Assembly: GCF_027857615.1 (NCBI RefSeq)
Contig: NZ_JAQIFT010000059.1
Location: forward strand, 1 to 64,000
DNA length: 64,000 bases
DNA from: Holtiella tumoricola
GTDB taxonomy: Bacteria; Bacillota; Clostridia; Lachnospirales; Cellulosilyticaceae
Direction of reading: 5' to 3'
Position numbers and translations under genes: made by a program. The notes beneath the pieces are model-generated. The model made no database searches. It had not been told where the DNA came from and worked only from the letters and a program-made list of their open reading frames with translations. Below are positions 33,702-42,477 of this stretch, piece after piece. The stretch's first letter is position 1, and the number at the start of each line of letters is the position of its first letter.

Positions 33702-34157
33702 ATGGATTTAGATAAAAGTAGACTTGAAGCGCTTATCAAAGAAGTTTTAATAGAAAAATTATCTGGTACAGGATGCTGTAATGAACGTCAAGTAGCATCA
33801 GGTGTTATGGCTGTAAAAGTACCACAAATTAAGGTAAGCGAAAATGATCGTATGGATACTGGTGTTCCTTCTGATATCGTTTATACAAAGGATTTATTTA
33901 CTCTTGAGGAAAGCCCAAGACTTGGATGTGGTATTATGGAAATGAAACATACTACATTTGACTGGACACTTAACTATGATGAGATTGATTATGTAATTGA
34001 AGGAAGCTTAAGCATTATTATAAATGGTAAAACAGTAACAGCAGGTCCGGGAGAACTTATCCTTATTCCAAAAGGCTCAACCATTAAATTCTCTGTTCCA
34101 GATTATGCACGTTTTATCTATGTAACGTATCCTGCTGACTGGGCAAACCAAGGTTAA
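33702..34157 (+). CDS. eutQ: EutQ cupin-family protein
   Basis: 151 residues, shorter than the about 230 of enterobacterial EutQ. The N-terminal helix (MDLDKSRLEALIKEVLIEKL) again looks like an encapsulation peptide; a short linker leads to a cupin domain (about 60-148: IDYVIEGSLSIIINGK, GPGELILIPKGS). EutQ is reported to have acetate-kinase activity in Salmonella. It ends the operon at a terminator. Confidence 0.9.
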   Translation: MDLDKSRLEALIKEVLIEKLSGTGCCNERQVASGVMAVKVPQIKVSENDRMDTGVPSDIVYTKDLFTLEESPRLGCGIMEMKHTTFDWTLNYDEIDYVIEGSLSIIINGKTVTAGPGELILIPKGSTIKFSVPDYARFIYVTYPADWANQG

Positions 34158-34162
34158 AAAGT

Positions 34163-34195
34163 AAAGGCTATTGCAATGATGCAATAGCCTTTTTA
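34163..34195 (+). terminator. Terminator of the ethanolamine operon
   Basis: 13-bp perfect stem (34163-34175 with 34180-34192), 4-nt loop, T-rich tail. Confidence 0.9.
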
Positions 34196-34610
34196 TTTAT
34201 ATTTAATATATTCTAGTCTGCCTTTAATGAATAAAATAAAAGTAAAGGTTTCAGTAGTGATTTTAGCTACAGAATCAGTAGCATATGTAGCAATCTCACA
34301 TATAGTTAAATCTCATTAGTATAATGCATAATAAACCTCCTAAATAAATATGGATTATTTTTACGATAGATTGATAATACTGAGTATAGAAATAGAAAGT
34401 GATAGATTTTTGAACAAAGACTGATTAGTCTGTGATAATTATCAAAATTAATTTTATAGACGATAGAGTAAAAATATAATATGATAGGTATAGTCTAAAA
34501 ATAGCGATTAAAAGGTTATTTTGGATTATAACAAACTTCATATAGAGAAGTTATAATAGTTAAAATAAGTTCTAAGTTTGATATGAGTTATTAGAACAAT
34601 AGGAGGAAAT
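34196..34610. other. 415-base intergenic region with palindromes
   Basis: No credible gene. It holds a perfect 12-bp palindrome TGATAATTATCA (34433-34444), reminiscent of part of a Fur-type box. It also holds AACTTC-N7-GAAGTT (34534-34552) directly before a TATAAT (34552-34557) upstream of cardiolipin synthase. Another TATAAT lies at 34475-34480. A 7-codon minus-strand frame with a perfect AGGAGG site (34306-34329) may be a gene remnant. Confidence 0.4.
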
Positions 34611-36149
34611 ATGTTAAGAAAATTACTTAAATTTCTATTACATCGTGTAGTTATCGTTGGAACGTTTATAGCAATTCAAGCCGCTATATTGATTGGAATG
34701 ATTTGGAAATTCAATAGTTATTTTGTTTATTTCTATGCTTTTTGTCTCTTGTTAAGTGCAGGTGTTGTTTTATATATTATTAGTAATAAAAGCAACCCAG
34801 GTTATAAGATTGCATGGATTATATTGATTCTTTTATTTCCTATCTTTGGTGGGCTTTTCTACGTTATGTTTGGAGAAAACAAACTAAGTAAAAAGCAGCG
34901 AGAAAAGATGAGTAGTATTGGAAATAAAATGACTAAATTACTGAAACAAGAAGACCCTGTATGGAATGAGATTAAGAGTGTAAGTGAAACAGCTTCAACA
35001 CAATCACGTTATATTTGTGATTATGCGCTATGTCCACCTTATAAAAATACATATACAGAGTATTTGCCATTGGGTGAAATAGCATTTGAGCGTATGAAAG
35101 AAGAATTGGAAAAAGCAGAGCATTATATCTTTATGGAATATTTTATTATTCAAGAAGGTGTAATGTGGGATGGTATTCTTGAAATATTAGAAAGAAAAGT
35201 AAAGCAAGGCGTGGATGTACGTGTCATTTATGATGATATGGGGTGTATTTTAACCCTACCTTATGGATATAACAAAAAGTTAGAAAAAATGGGTATTAAA
35301 TGTCAAGTATTCAATCCTTTTGTTCCTATTCTATCTGCTAGATTTAATAATCGTGACCATCGTAAAATTCTGGTTATAGATGGCCATACAGGTTTTACAG
35401 GTGGGATCAACTTAGCAGATGAATACATTAATGCTTATGAAAAACATGGGCATTGGAAAGATACTGCGATTATGTTAAAAGGTGAAGGCGTATGGAGTAT
35501 GACCAACATGTTCCTTACATTATGGGACTATATTGCAAATACAGATGAGGATTACGAGATATATCGTCCCCATGTGCATATGAAAGAAGTGGTTCAGGCA
35601 AATGGATATGTTCAACCTTTTACAGATAGTCCACATGATCATGAGCCAGTAGGTGAAACAGTCTATTTAAATCTTATCAATAGAGCTAAAAAATATGTTT
35701 ATATCAATACCCCTTACCTGATTATTGATAATGAAATGATTACAGCACTTTGTGTAGCAGCAAAATCAGGCGTAGATGTAAGGATTGTCACACCACACAT
35801 CCCAGATAAATGGTATGTACATGCCGTAACAAGAGCCTATTATGATGTATTGCTTGAAAGTGGTGTTAAAATCTATGAATATACACCAGGCTTTATTCAT
35901 GCAAAAACATTTGTTGTAGATGATCTTTATAGTGTAGTAGGTACAATTAACTTAGACTATAGAAGCCTCTATTTACATTTTGAATGTGGCGTATGGCTCT
36001 ATAAGACAGATACTGTAATGGATGTGAAAGCAGACTATTTAGAAACACTAAAAGTATGTAAAGAAGTAACCTTAGCAGAATCTCACTATGTGAAATGGTA
36101 TAGAAAATTGGGACGTGCTGTACTTCGTATTTTTGCACCACTTATGTAG
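34611..36149 (+). CDS. cls: Cardiolipin synthase
   Basis: 512 residues. Two N-terminal membrane segments (about 12-32, 37-57, plus a hydrophobic stretch to about 90) precede two phospholipase-D domains, each with an HKD-type motif: DHRKILVIDG near 249 and FIHAKTFVVDD near 427. It joins two phosphatidylglycerols into cardiolipin at the membrane. Length fits bacterial Cls. TAGGAGG site before ATG; monocistronic between terminators. Confidence 0.93.
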   Translation: MLRKLLKFLLHRVVIVGTFIAIQAAILIGMIWKFNSYFVYFYAFCLLLSAGVVLYIISNKSNPGYKIAWIILILLFPIFGGLFYVMFGENKLSKKQREKMSSIGNKMTKLLKQEDPVWNEIKSVSETASTQSRYICDYALCPPYKNTYTEYLPLGEIAFERMKEELEKAEHYIFMEYFIIQEGVMWDGILEILERKVKQGVDVRVIYDDMGCILTLPYGYNKKLEKMGIKCQVFNPFVPILSARFNNRDHRKILVIDGHTGFTGGINLADEYINAYEKHGHWKDTAIMLKGEGVWSMTNMFLTLWDYIANTDEDYEIYRPHVHMKEVVQANGYVQPFTDSPHDHEPVGETVYLNLINRAKKYVYINTPYLIIDNEMITALCVAAKSGVDVRIVTPHIPDKWYVHAVTRAYYDVLLESGVKIYEYTPGFIHAKTFVVDDLYSVVGTINLDYRSLYLHFECGVWLYKTDTVMDVKADYLETLKVCKEVTLAESHYVKWYRKLGRAVLRIFAPLM

Positions 36150-36210
36150 TAAGGTATAAGGTTATACGATGTAGAGGAAAGCGCATAACTTTTTGCCAAT
36201 AGGCTTTACA

Positions 36211-36257
36211 AAAAAGGCAGATTAACTTTCTAGTATGGAAAGTTAATCTACCTTTTT
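36211..36257. terminator. Bidirectional terminator
   Basis: 20-bp stem with one mismatch (36211-36230 with 36238-36257), 7-nt loop, between convergent cardiolipin synthase and permease genes. Confidence 0.85.
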
Positions 36258-36267
36258 ACATTTTATA

Positions 36268-37650
36268 TCAAATTAAAAACATAGCAACAATTGTAGTAAC
36301 AACTAGGCCGACAACAACAGGAATAAGGTTACGACGTGCTAGTTCAAATGGGCTTACATTACAAATAGCAGCTACAGGAATAAGTGCCCATGGGATAAGT
36401 GTACCACCACCTACCCAAATAGCTGAAACTTGACCTAAGGCAGTAAGGACAGCTGCACCTCCACCAATAGCGTGGGAGAAAAGAGCTGCAACAGAACCGG
36501 CAAGAGATATACCAGAAAATCCAGAGCCATCAAGTCCGGTTATGGCACCTACTAATGTTAGAGTACCAGCAGCAACGCCAGAGTTCATAGGCATGCTATG
36601 TGCAAGCGCTAAACCTAAGTCATTGACTATACCTGTTGAGTTTGCAGGTAAGGCATTACCAAGAATTTGGAAGAAACCTGAATCGCCTAAATAAAAAAAG
36701 GCTGCAATAGGAATAACGGGACCAAAAACCTTAAAGCCAAATTGAAAACCATCAATAAAGGATTCTGTAACCTTTTCTAGCCCTTTTTTCTTATAAGTGA
36801 GCATAGATAAAAAGAGGAGAATGATAACAGCTGTACCACCAATAAGAGCAGTTGCATCACCACCTTGAAGCTTAAAGTAGAACATGGCTACAATATCTAA
36901 TCCGAAAATGATAGGAATTAAAATGGCAAATAGGCGTCTTTGCCATGATTTAAGAAGCCCGGCTTCCTTTTTGACTTCAGCATTAACAGTAGGCGTTGTA
37001 TCGATTTTACCTCTTTTCATATCTCTTTTAAGCATAATAAAGGCTGTAATGGTTGTGACAGCTCCCATAACAATAACAAGAGGAACAGAAGCTGATACAA
37101 CTTCACTAACAGGAAGCCCTGCTGCATCAGCTGTAATTTTAGGTGCACCTTGAATAACAAAATCTCCAGAAAGGGCAATACCATGACCAAATAGGTTCAT
37201 TGCAATAGCAACACCAATAGGAGGAAGGCCAGACCTTATAGCAAGTGGCAAAAGTACAGCACCTAATAAAGCAACAGCTGGAGAGGGCCAAAAGAAGAAA
37301 GAGACAATCATCATTAGAATACCAACAACCCAAAAGGTCACGTTCGCATTTTTCATAAGTTTTTCAAAAGGTTTAACCATAACGTCAATAATACCTGTTT
37401 GTTCTAACACCTTGCTCATAGCTACAATAACAGAGATGACTAAGATTGTAGGTGTCAGTTCTTTTATGGCATAACTAAAACTATTAAATATACCAGATAT
37501 AGAACCTGTTAAAGTACCTGTCGCAACAAGTGCCAAGGCAAATACCCCTGCAATACAAATAAGAGAAGTGTCTTGTCGCGTAATTAAAAACAGAATGATA
37601 AAACCAAGGAATAATGAAAAAATAAGATGTAGTGTTGTAAGCTCAACCAT
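36268..37650 (-). CDS. Ion-transporter-superfamily permease, substrate unknown
   Basis: 460 residues, about twelve membrane segments. Repeated helical hairpin pattern (TPTILVISVIVAMSKVLEQTGII near 65-87, FFFWPSPAVALLGAV near 118, SMPMNSGVAAGTLTLVGAITG near 350) fits the GntP/DcuC/NhaC-like ion-transporter class of secondary carriers. The substrate could be an organic acid, gluconate-like or Na+/H+; nothing decides it. Charged central loop at about 212-235. Divergent from the cytidylate-kinase-like gene with a 175-base intergenic region. Confidence 0.7.
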   Translation of the reverse strand: MVELTTLHLIFSLFLGFIILFLITRQDTSLICIAGVFALALVATGTLTGSISGIFNSFSYAIKELTPTILVISVIVAMSKVLEQTGIIDVMVKPFEKLMKNANVTFWVVGILMMIVSFFFWPSPAVALLGAVLLPLAIRSGLPPIGVAIAMNLFGHGIALSGDFVIQGAPKITADAAGLPVSEVVSASVPLVIVMGAVTTITAFIMLKRDMKRGKIDTTPTVNAEVKKEAGLLKSWQRRLFAILIPIIFGLDIVAMFYFKLQGGDATALIGGTAVIILLFLSMLTYKKKGLEKVTESFIDGFQFGFKVFGPVIPIAAFFYLGDSGFFQILGNALPANSTGIVNDLGLALAHSMPMNSGVAAGTLTLVGAITGLDGSGFSGISLAGSVAALFSHAIGGGAAVLTALGQVSAIWVGGGTLIPWALIPVAAICNVSPFELARRNLIPVVVGLVVTTIVAMFLI

Positions 37651-37825
37651 CTAAGATGCCTCCAATTTTCCATAATAAGGAAATGATGATAATTCATTTT
37701 ATGCAAGAAAAATGAGGGTGGTTATATTTTTTTTATGATTTAAATAAGCATATAAGGAATAAGTCATTTGAAAAGTATAGAAGTATAGGATGAAAAATAT
37801 GAGTTTATAAAATGGAGGGAATGGC

Positions 37826-38443
37826 ATGAAGAACTTTGTTATTACAATTGCAAGAGGGTATGGAAGTGGAGGACGTACAATAGGGAAAATGCTTGCAGCA
37901 GACTTAGATATTCCATATTATGATCGCAACTTACTAAGACTGGCTTCGGATGATAGTGGCATTAATGAACAGCTATTTATAGAAGCAGATGAAAAAGTGA
38001 AGAATACATTACTTTATAAGGTTGCAAAAAATGTGTATAAAGGAGAAATTATACCACCAGATAGGGATGACTTTGTTTCAAACGAAAATCTTTTTAATTA
38101 TCAAGCCAAAATAATTAAAGAATTAGCTATGAAAGAATCATGTGTCATTATTGGGCGTTGTGCAGATTATATACTTAAAGATGATGAGCAGGTCATTTCT
38201 GTCTATATTCATGCACCATTAGAAGCTTGTATACAAGGAGTAGAGAAGATTGCACCTGTCAAAAATCCTAAACAGTATATTTTAACAACAGATAAACGTC
38301 GTGCAGCTTATTATCATTATTTTACAGGGCAAGATTGGAAAGATGCAAATAATTATGATTTATGCTTGGACAGTAGTGCGCTAGGCTATGAGAAATGTAT
38401 AGAAGTCATAAAAGCTTATTTAAAAATCAAGAGGAGTGAATGA
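37826..38443 (+). CDS. Cytidylate-kinase-like protein
   Basis: 205 residues of the cytidylate-kinase-like family: P-loop variant ARGYGSGGRTIGKMLA (9-24), YYDRNLLRLAS (31-41) and GRCADYIL near 113. These proteins resemble Cmk but are shorter and often stand alone in Clostridia; their nucleotide substrate is not established. TGGAGG site before ATG. Ends at a bidirectional terminator. Confidence 0.82.
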   Translation: MKNFVITIARGYGSGGRTIGKMLAADLDIPYYDRNLLRLASDDSGINEQLFIEADEKVKNTLLYKVAKNVYKGEIIPPDRDDFVSNENLFNYQAKIIKELAMKESCVIIGRCADYILKDDEQVISVYIHAPLEACIQGVEKIAPVKNPKQYILTTDKRRAAYYHYFTGQDWKDANNYDLCLDSSALGYEKCIEVIKAYLKIKRSE

Positions 38444-38484
38444 TAAAAGAGGTGATGCCAATAAGAAGGCATCACCTCTTTTAT
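38443..38484. terminator. Bidirectional terminator
   Basis: 17-bp perfect stem (38443-38459 with 38468-38484), 8-nt loop, between convergent genes. Confidence 0.9.
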
Positions 38485-38493
38485 ATGGAGTTA

Positions 38494-38889
38494 TTAAGAA
38501 CGTTTGTGAAGTTCTTGCTTACATTTTGGACAGGTAATACAAATTTTTCCTTTTCCACGAGGTACACGAAGGGTTTGATGACAATGATTACATTTGAAGT
38601 ATTTATAAGTCTTACGTTCTTTAAAACGCTTTTTATAAATGTTGAGTTGCTTTTGAATAGGCGTATAAAAACGTATAAACTTAAAGTTTTCTTGTTGACG
38701 TTTATAAAGGTTTTTAGAAAGTGATCGGTAGTAAAAGAGAACAAGAAGGGCAATAGTTAATACAGTCAGGATGATACTGCGTGTAAAGAGACCTAAAATA
38801 GCAACTATAAAAGTTGTTGTAAAGATGGCAAGTCCTAGTTGATCTACACCATAGCGTCCAATCATGAATTGTTTGAGTTTTTCTTTCAT
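38494..38889 (-). CDS. Small membrane protein with zinc ribbon
   Basis: 131 residues. Two membrane segments near 19-36 and 38-54, a basic linker (55-95), then a C-terminal zinc-ribbon with CNHCHQ and CPKCKQ plus an extra Cys (residues about 99-125). I do not recognise a named family; such membrane zinc-ribbon proteins are common in Clostridia and have no known role. AAAGGAGC site upstream of the ATG. Monocistronic. Confidence 0.75.
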   Translation of the reverse strand: MKEKLKQFMIGRYGVDQLGLAIFTTTFIVAILGLFTRSIILTVLTIALLVLFYYRSLSKNLYKRQQENFKFIRFYTPIQKQLNIYKKRFKERKTYKYFKCNHCHQTLRVPRGKGKICITCPKCKQELHKRS

Positions 38890-38989
38890 ATTAAAGCTCC
38901 TTTCAAAGTCTTTATCTATTAGTTTAAGTATAATGAAGAGACATTAAGAAAATATATAGATAACAAAATCACGTGTAAATCCTTTCGTA

Positions 38990-39018
38990 TTGACAAAAAG
39001 CTTGATAAATTTTATGAT
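38990..39018 (+). promoter_or_regulatory. Consensus promoter of the cysteine desulfurase gene
   Basis: TTGACA (38990-38995), 17-nt spacer, TATGAT (39013-39018). Its place inside the longest reading frame shows that the real start is the ATG at 39053. Confidence 0.75.
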
Positions 39019-39052
39019 GAAGGGCAGAGTATATAAAAAGAGAGGTAGACTT

Positions 39053-40171
39053 ATGCTTTATTTAGACTATGCAGCAAATACCCCTGTAGATCCAAAAGTA
39101 TTAGAAAGCTTTACAAAACTTTCTACTGAATATATTGCCAATCCTAATGCAGCACATACGTTAGGGAAGGCAGCAAAAGATAAATTAGATGATTATACAG
39201 CAGAAATTGCTTTGTTATTAGAAGTTAAACCATCAGAAATTATTTATACGTCTGGTGCCACAGAATCTAATAATTTAGCTATTATTGGAGCGTGTCATTA
39301 TTATAAGAGATATGGTAAACATATTATTACAACTTATCTAGAACACTCATCTGTATCAAGTACAGCCACTTCACTGCATAACGAAGGCTATGAAATTGAG
39401 TTTGTAGACATTTTGCCAAATGGTGAAATTGATTTAGAGCATCTTAAAAGTTTATTAAGGTCAGATACCATTATGATTGCACTTAGTGAAGTAGATAGTG
39501 AGCTTGGTGCAAGACAGCCAATAAGTAAGATACGTGAACTTCTAGATAGCAAATACCCTCATTGTCTTTTACATGTGGATGCAACACAAGCTATAGGTAA
39601 AGTAAAAGTGCCAATGGAACATGTTGATCTTTTAACTTTCTCAGCTCATAAATTTTATGGATTAAATGGTTGTGGCGTCCTAATCAAAAAGGATAAAGTC
39701 ATGTTAGAGCCTATTATCCATGGAGGGACAAGCACGACAGCCTTTAGAAGTGGTACACCAACCCTCGCTCTTATTGGAAGCTTAGGTGAGGCTTTAAAGT
39801 TGGCAGAAACAACGAGAGAAACACGTTATGAATATGTATCTAGACTCAATGACCATTTAAGAAAAGGTCTTGGAGCTTATAAAAATGTAATCATTAATAG
39901 CCCGCTAGAAGGAAGTCCTTATATTTTAAACTTAAGTATTATAGGGATTAAAGCACGTGAAGTACAAGAAAGATTGGCAGAACGTGAAATCTATGTAGCA
40001 ACTAAGTCAGCATGTTGTACTTTAAATAGTCCTTCTAGACCAGTATATGCCATTACAAAAGATCGTAAAATGGCTTTATCAACATTAAGAATAAGTTTAA
40101 GTCATTTAACTACTGAGGAAGAAGTCAAAGCCTTTTTAGTTCAGCTAGGACAAGTTTTAGCAAGTTTCTAG
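39053..40171 (+). CDS. Cysteine desulfurase (NifS/IscS-like)
   Basis: 372 residues from the ATG at 39053 (AGAGGTAG upstream, promoter at 38990). Fold-type-I PLP enzyme: LDYAANTPVD (4-13), TSGATESNN near 68, PLP lysine in FSAHKFYGLNG near 201 and catalytic-loop cysteines in TKSACCTLNSPSRP near 320. It releases cysteine sulfur as an enzyme persulfide. The next gene is a TtcA-like tRNA-thiolation-type enzyme, so tRNA sulfur modification is the likely use; Fe-S assembly remains possible. Confidence 0.9.
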   Translation: MLYLDYAANTPVDPKVLESFTKLSTEYIANPNAAHTLGKAAKDKLDDYTAEIALLLEVKPSEIIYTSGATESNNLAIIGACHYYKRYGKHIITTYLEHSSVSSTATSLHNEGYEIEFVDILPNGEIDLEHLKSLLRSDTIMIALSEVDSELGARQPISKIRELLDSKYPHCLLHVDATQAIGKVKVPMEHVDLLTFSAHKFYGLNGCGVLIKKDKVMLEPIIHGGTSTTAFRSGTPTLALIGSLGEALKLAETTRETRYEYVSRLNDHLRKGLGAYKNVIINSPLEGSPYILNLSIIGIKAREVQERLAEREIYVATKSACCTLNSPSRPVYAITKDRKMALSTLRISLSHLTTEEEVKAFLVQLGQVLASF

Positions 40172-40232
40172 AGGGAAAGAGAGATTAATACAAATACGTA
40201 TATTTAATGATAAATCAGATAAGGATATGAAG

Positions 40233-41075
40233 ATGAAAAGAGAACTTGAAAAATATGAGGTAATTGAACGTAGTATTATTAAAAAGTATCGTAAAACCAT
40301 CTGGACAAAGTTTGTTCGTGCAGTGAATGATTATGAACTGATTAAAGATGGCGACAAGATTATGGTATGTATTTCTGGAGGGAAAGACTCTATGCTTCTT
40401 GCAAAATGTATGCAAGAGCTTTACCGTCATGGAAAACGTAATTTTGAATTAGAATTTGTTGTTATGGATCCAGGCTATAATGCCTATAACCGTCAAGTGA
40501 TTATTGATAACGCAGAGTACTTAAATATTCCAATTAAGATTTTTGAAAGTAATATATTTGAAGTAGTAGCAGAAGTAGATGAAACACCTTGCTATTTATG
40601 TGCAAGAATGAGACGTGGTTACCTTTATAAATATGCACAGTCTATAGGATGTAATAAAATTGCTTTAGGTCATCATTTTGATGATGCTATTGAGACGATT
40701 TTAATGAGTATGCTTTATGGTGGAGAAATCAAAACCATGATGCCAAAGCTGCATAGTACCAACCACCCAGGTATGGAACTTATTCGTCCGCTTTATTTAG
40801 TAAAGGAAGAAGATATTATTGCATGGAAAAATACACATGATTTACGTTTTATTCAATGTGCATGTCGTTTAACAGAAAGCTGCTTATTAGGTGATCAAGG
40901 TGGCGGTTCTAAACGCCAAGAAATGAAAAATCTTGTGAAGAAGTTTAGACAAACAAATCCTCATATTGATATGAATATCTTTAGAAGTGTCCATAATGTG
41001 AATCTAGAAACCATTATAGGATATCGTAAAGATGGAAAAGACCATAGTTTTTTAGATGAATATGATAAAGAATAG
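40233..41075 (+). CDS. TtcA-like PP-loop ATPase (tRNA 2-thiocytidine type)
   Basis: 280 residues from the ATG at 40233 (AAGGA 8 nt upstream; an ATG 6 nt earlier is too close). PP-loop SGGKDSMLL (about 49-57), CYLCARMRRG near 124 (CxxC), ALGHHFDDAIETILM near 147, and CACRLTESC near 211. TtcA binds a [4Fe-4S] cluster through three cysteines and thiolates cytidine 32 of tRNA. It follows a cysteine desulfurase, its usual sulfur source. Assignment to TtcA rather than a relative (TtuA/CTU1-like) is likely but not certain. Confidence 0.85.
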   Translation: MKRELEKYEVIERSIIKKYRKTIWTKFVRAVNDYELIKDGDKIMVCISGGKDSMLLAKCMQELYRHGKRNFELEFVVMDPGYNAYNRQVIIDNAEYLNIPIKIFESNIFEVVAEVDETPCYLCARMRRGYLYKYAQSIGCNKIALGHHFDDAIETILMSMLYGGEIKTMMPKLHSTNHPGMELIRPLYLVKEEDIIAWKNTHDLRFIQCACRLTESCLLGDQGGGSKRQEMKNLVKKFRQTNPHIDMNIFRSVHNVNLETIIGYRKDGKDHSFLDEYDKE

Positions 41076-41076
41076 T

Positions 41077-41112
41077 AAAAAGATATAGAGACTTCGGTTT
41101 CTATATCTTTTT
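41077..41112 (+). terminator. Terminator with TTCG tetraloop
   Basis: 16-bp stem with one wobble (41077-41092 with 41097-41112) closed by a TTCG loop, ending in a T tract. Confidence 0.9.
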
Positions 41113-41172
41113 TATTTTTAATATCATAAATTAATATTTTATTTATGTATAATAGAAGAGGGAGGGGAGCAA

Positions 41173-41325
41173 ATGAATAAAGTAAAAGCAATGATAAATG
41201 CAAAGCATCCCTTTCACCAAAGGAACACTAATAGATGTGAGTTGAGCCTGTCTATGTGTTTAAGAGGGAGACGATTGGGGTTGGTTTTTGTGCGTTTTGT
41301 CATATCTATTGCTTCATCCAGATAA
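41173..41325 (+). CDS. Possible 50-aa small protein or sRNA region
   Basis: A 50-codon frame from the ATG at 41173 with a strong GGGAGGGGAG site and a TATAAT 20 nt upstream (41148-41153, poor -35). The product would be basic and contains two cysteines, then a hydrophobic stretch (LGLVFVRFVISIASS). I do not recognise it. The region is richer in G than its surroundings, so a small RNA is an alternative. Confidence 0.35.
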   Translation: MNKVKAMINAKHPFHQRNTNRCELSLSMCLRGRRLGLVFVRFVISIASSR

Positions 41326-41367
41326 ATCAATAGATAAAATGATACTCATCCTTGTATTATCCTAAAC

Positions 41368-41397
41368 TTGTAAAAAAGTAGTAAAATCTTATATAAT
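41368..41397 (+). promoter_or_regulatory. Promoter of the aldo/keto reductase gene
   Basis: TTGTAA (41368-41373), 18-nt spacer, TATAAT (41392-41397), about 65 nt before the ATG at 41463. Confidence 0.6.
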
Positions 41398-41462
41398 AGA
41401 AGAGTATGAAATAAAGTATAAAAATAATAAATTCTATAATAGATAAGAAAGAGGCGATGCAT

Positions 41463-42380
41463 ATGAAGAGCATTAAACTTGGAACAAGTAGCCTACATGG
41501 TTCAGAAATTTCATTAGGCTGTATGCGTATGGCTGGTCATACAGTAGAAGAAGTACGTACATTGATAGAAACAGCTCATGAAGTTGGTATTGATTTTTAT
41601 GATCATGCAGATATATATGGACAAGGTGAATCAGAGTCTTTATTTGGAAAAGCATTAAAAGAAACTTCAATTAAAAGAGAAGATCTAGTGATTCAAACAA
41701 AATGTGGTATTCGTCCAGGGTTCTTTGACTTCTCAAAAGAGCATATTTTATCATCAGTAGATAAAAGTTTACAACGTTTAGGAATGGACTATGTAGATGT
41801 TCTTTTACTTCATCGTCCAGATACTTTAATGGAACCAGAAGAAGTAGCAGAAGCTTTCCGTACACTTCGTGAAAGTGGTAAAGTACGTCACTTTGGAGTA
41901 AGTAATCAAAATCCTATGCAAATGGCACTTTTAAATCGCTATTTAGATGAAAAAATTATTATTAATCAACTTCAACTAAGTATTACCAATACAACAATGA
42001 TGGATGCAGGGCTTAATGTGAATATGGAAAATGCAGCTGCAGTAAACCGTGACGGTAGTGTGTTAGATTACTGTCGTCTTGAAGATATTACGATTCAAGC
42101 TTGGTCACCCTTCCAATATGGTTTCTTTGAAGGTGTATTTTTAGATAATCCTAAGTTCCCAGAGCTTAATCAAGTTATTGACCGTATTGCAGCTGAAAAA
42201 GGTATTACCAATAGTGCACTTGCTGTAGCTTGGATCTTAAGACATCCAGCTCGTATTCAAACAATTGTAGGAACAACGAATCATGAACGTCTTAAAGCAA
42301 TCGCTAAAGGAACTGAAATTGAACTTACAAGACAAGAATGGTATGAAATTTATAGAGCAGCAGGCAATATTTTACCATAA
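41463..42380 (+). CDS. Aldo/keto reductase
   Basis: 305 residues from the ATG at 41463 (AGAGGCG spaced 8 nt; the ATG 6 nt earlier is too close). NADPH-dependent TIM-barrel with the catalytic tetrad Asp/Tyr in FYDHADIYGQGESE near 47, Lys in VIQTKCG near 78 and His in VDVLLLHRPD near 110. The coenzyme loop occurs near the C-terminus (TIVGTTNHERL). Close to YdhF-type oxidoreductases. Substrate is unknown. Monocistronic, followed by the tpx gene after about 100 nt. Confidence 0.87.
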   Translation: MKSIKLGTSSLHGSEISLGCMRMAGHTVEEVRTLIETAHEVGIDFYDHADIYGQGESESLFGKALKETSIKREDLVIQTKCGIRPGFFDFSKEHILSSVDKSLQRLGMDYVDVLLLHRPDTLMEPEEVAEAFRTLRESGKVRHFGVSNQNPMQMALLNRYLDEKIIINQLQLSITNTTMMDAGLNVNMENAAAVNRDGSVLDYCRLEDITIQAWSPFQYGFFEGVFLDNPKFPELNQVIDRIAAEKGITNSALAVAWILRHPARIQTIVGTTNHERLKAIAKGTEIELTRQEWYEIYRAAGNILP

Positions 42381-42424
42381 GGATTAAAAGGAACTTACAT
42401 TGAATAAATTTTTCTTGAACTCAT

Positions 42425-42448
42425 TATAATAACTTAGAAAGTTATTAT
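42425..42448 (+). promoter_or_regulatory. Palindromic operator over the tpx promoter
   Basis: Perfect ATAATAACTT-AGA-AAGTTATTAT palindrome at 42426-42448, overlapping the TATAAT -10 (42425-42430) and the expected start point of transcription. This is an ideal repressor position. It is not a textbook PerR box, and I cannot name the regulator. Confidence 0.55.
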
Positions 42449-42477
42449 TAAATGATGATAAAGAGAAGGGGTGGCTT

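Noticed and set aside
20539..34157. EutV/EutW two-component genes or an ANTAR antiterminator duplex in the operon
   Set aside because: No histidine kinase, response regulator or paired AGA/U-loop hairpins were seen in the window.
34306..34329. Seven-codon minus-strand frame with perfect AGGAGG spacing
   Set aside because: Too short for a gene and no downstream coding sequence on that strand; kept only as a possible relic.
36268..37650. Assigning a precise substrate (gluconate, C4-dicarboxylate or Na+/H+) to the permease
   Set aside because: Only superfamily-level features are visible; the neighbours give no substrate clue.
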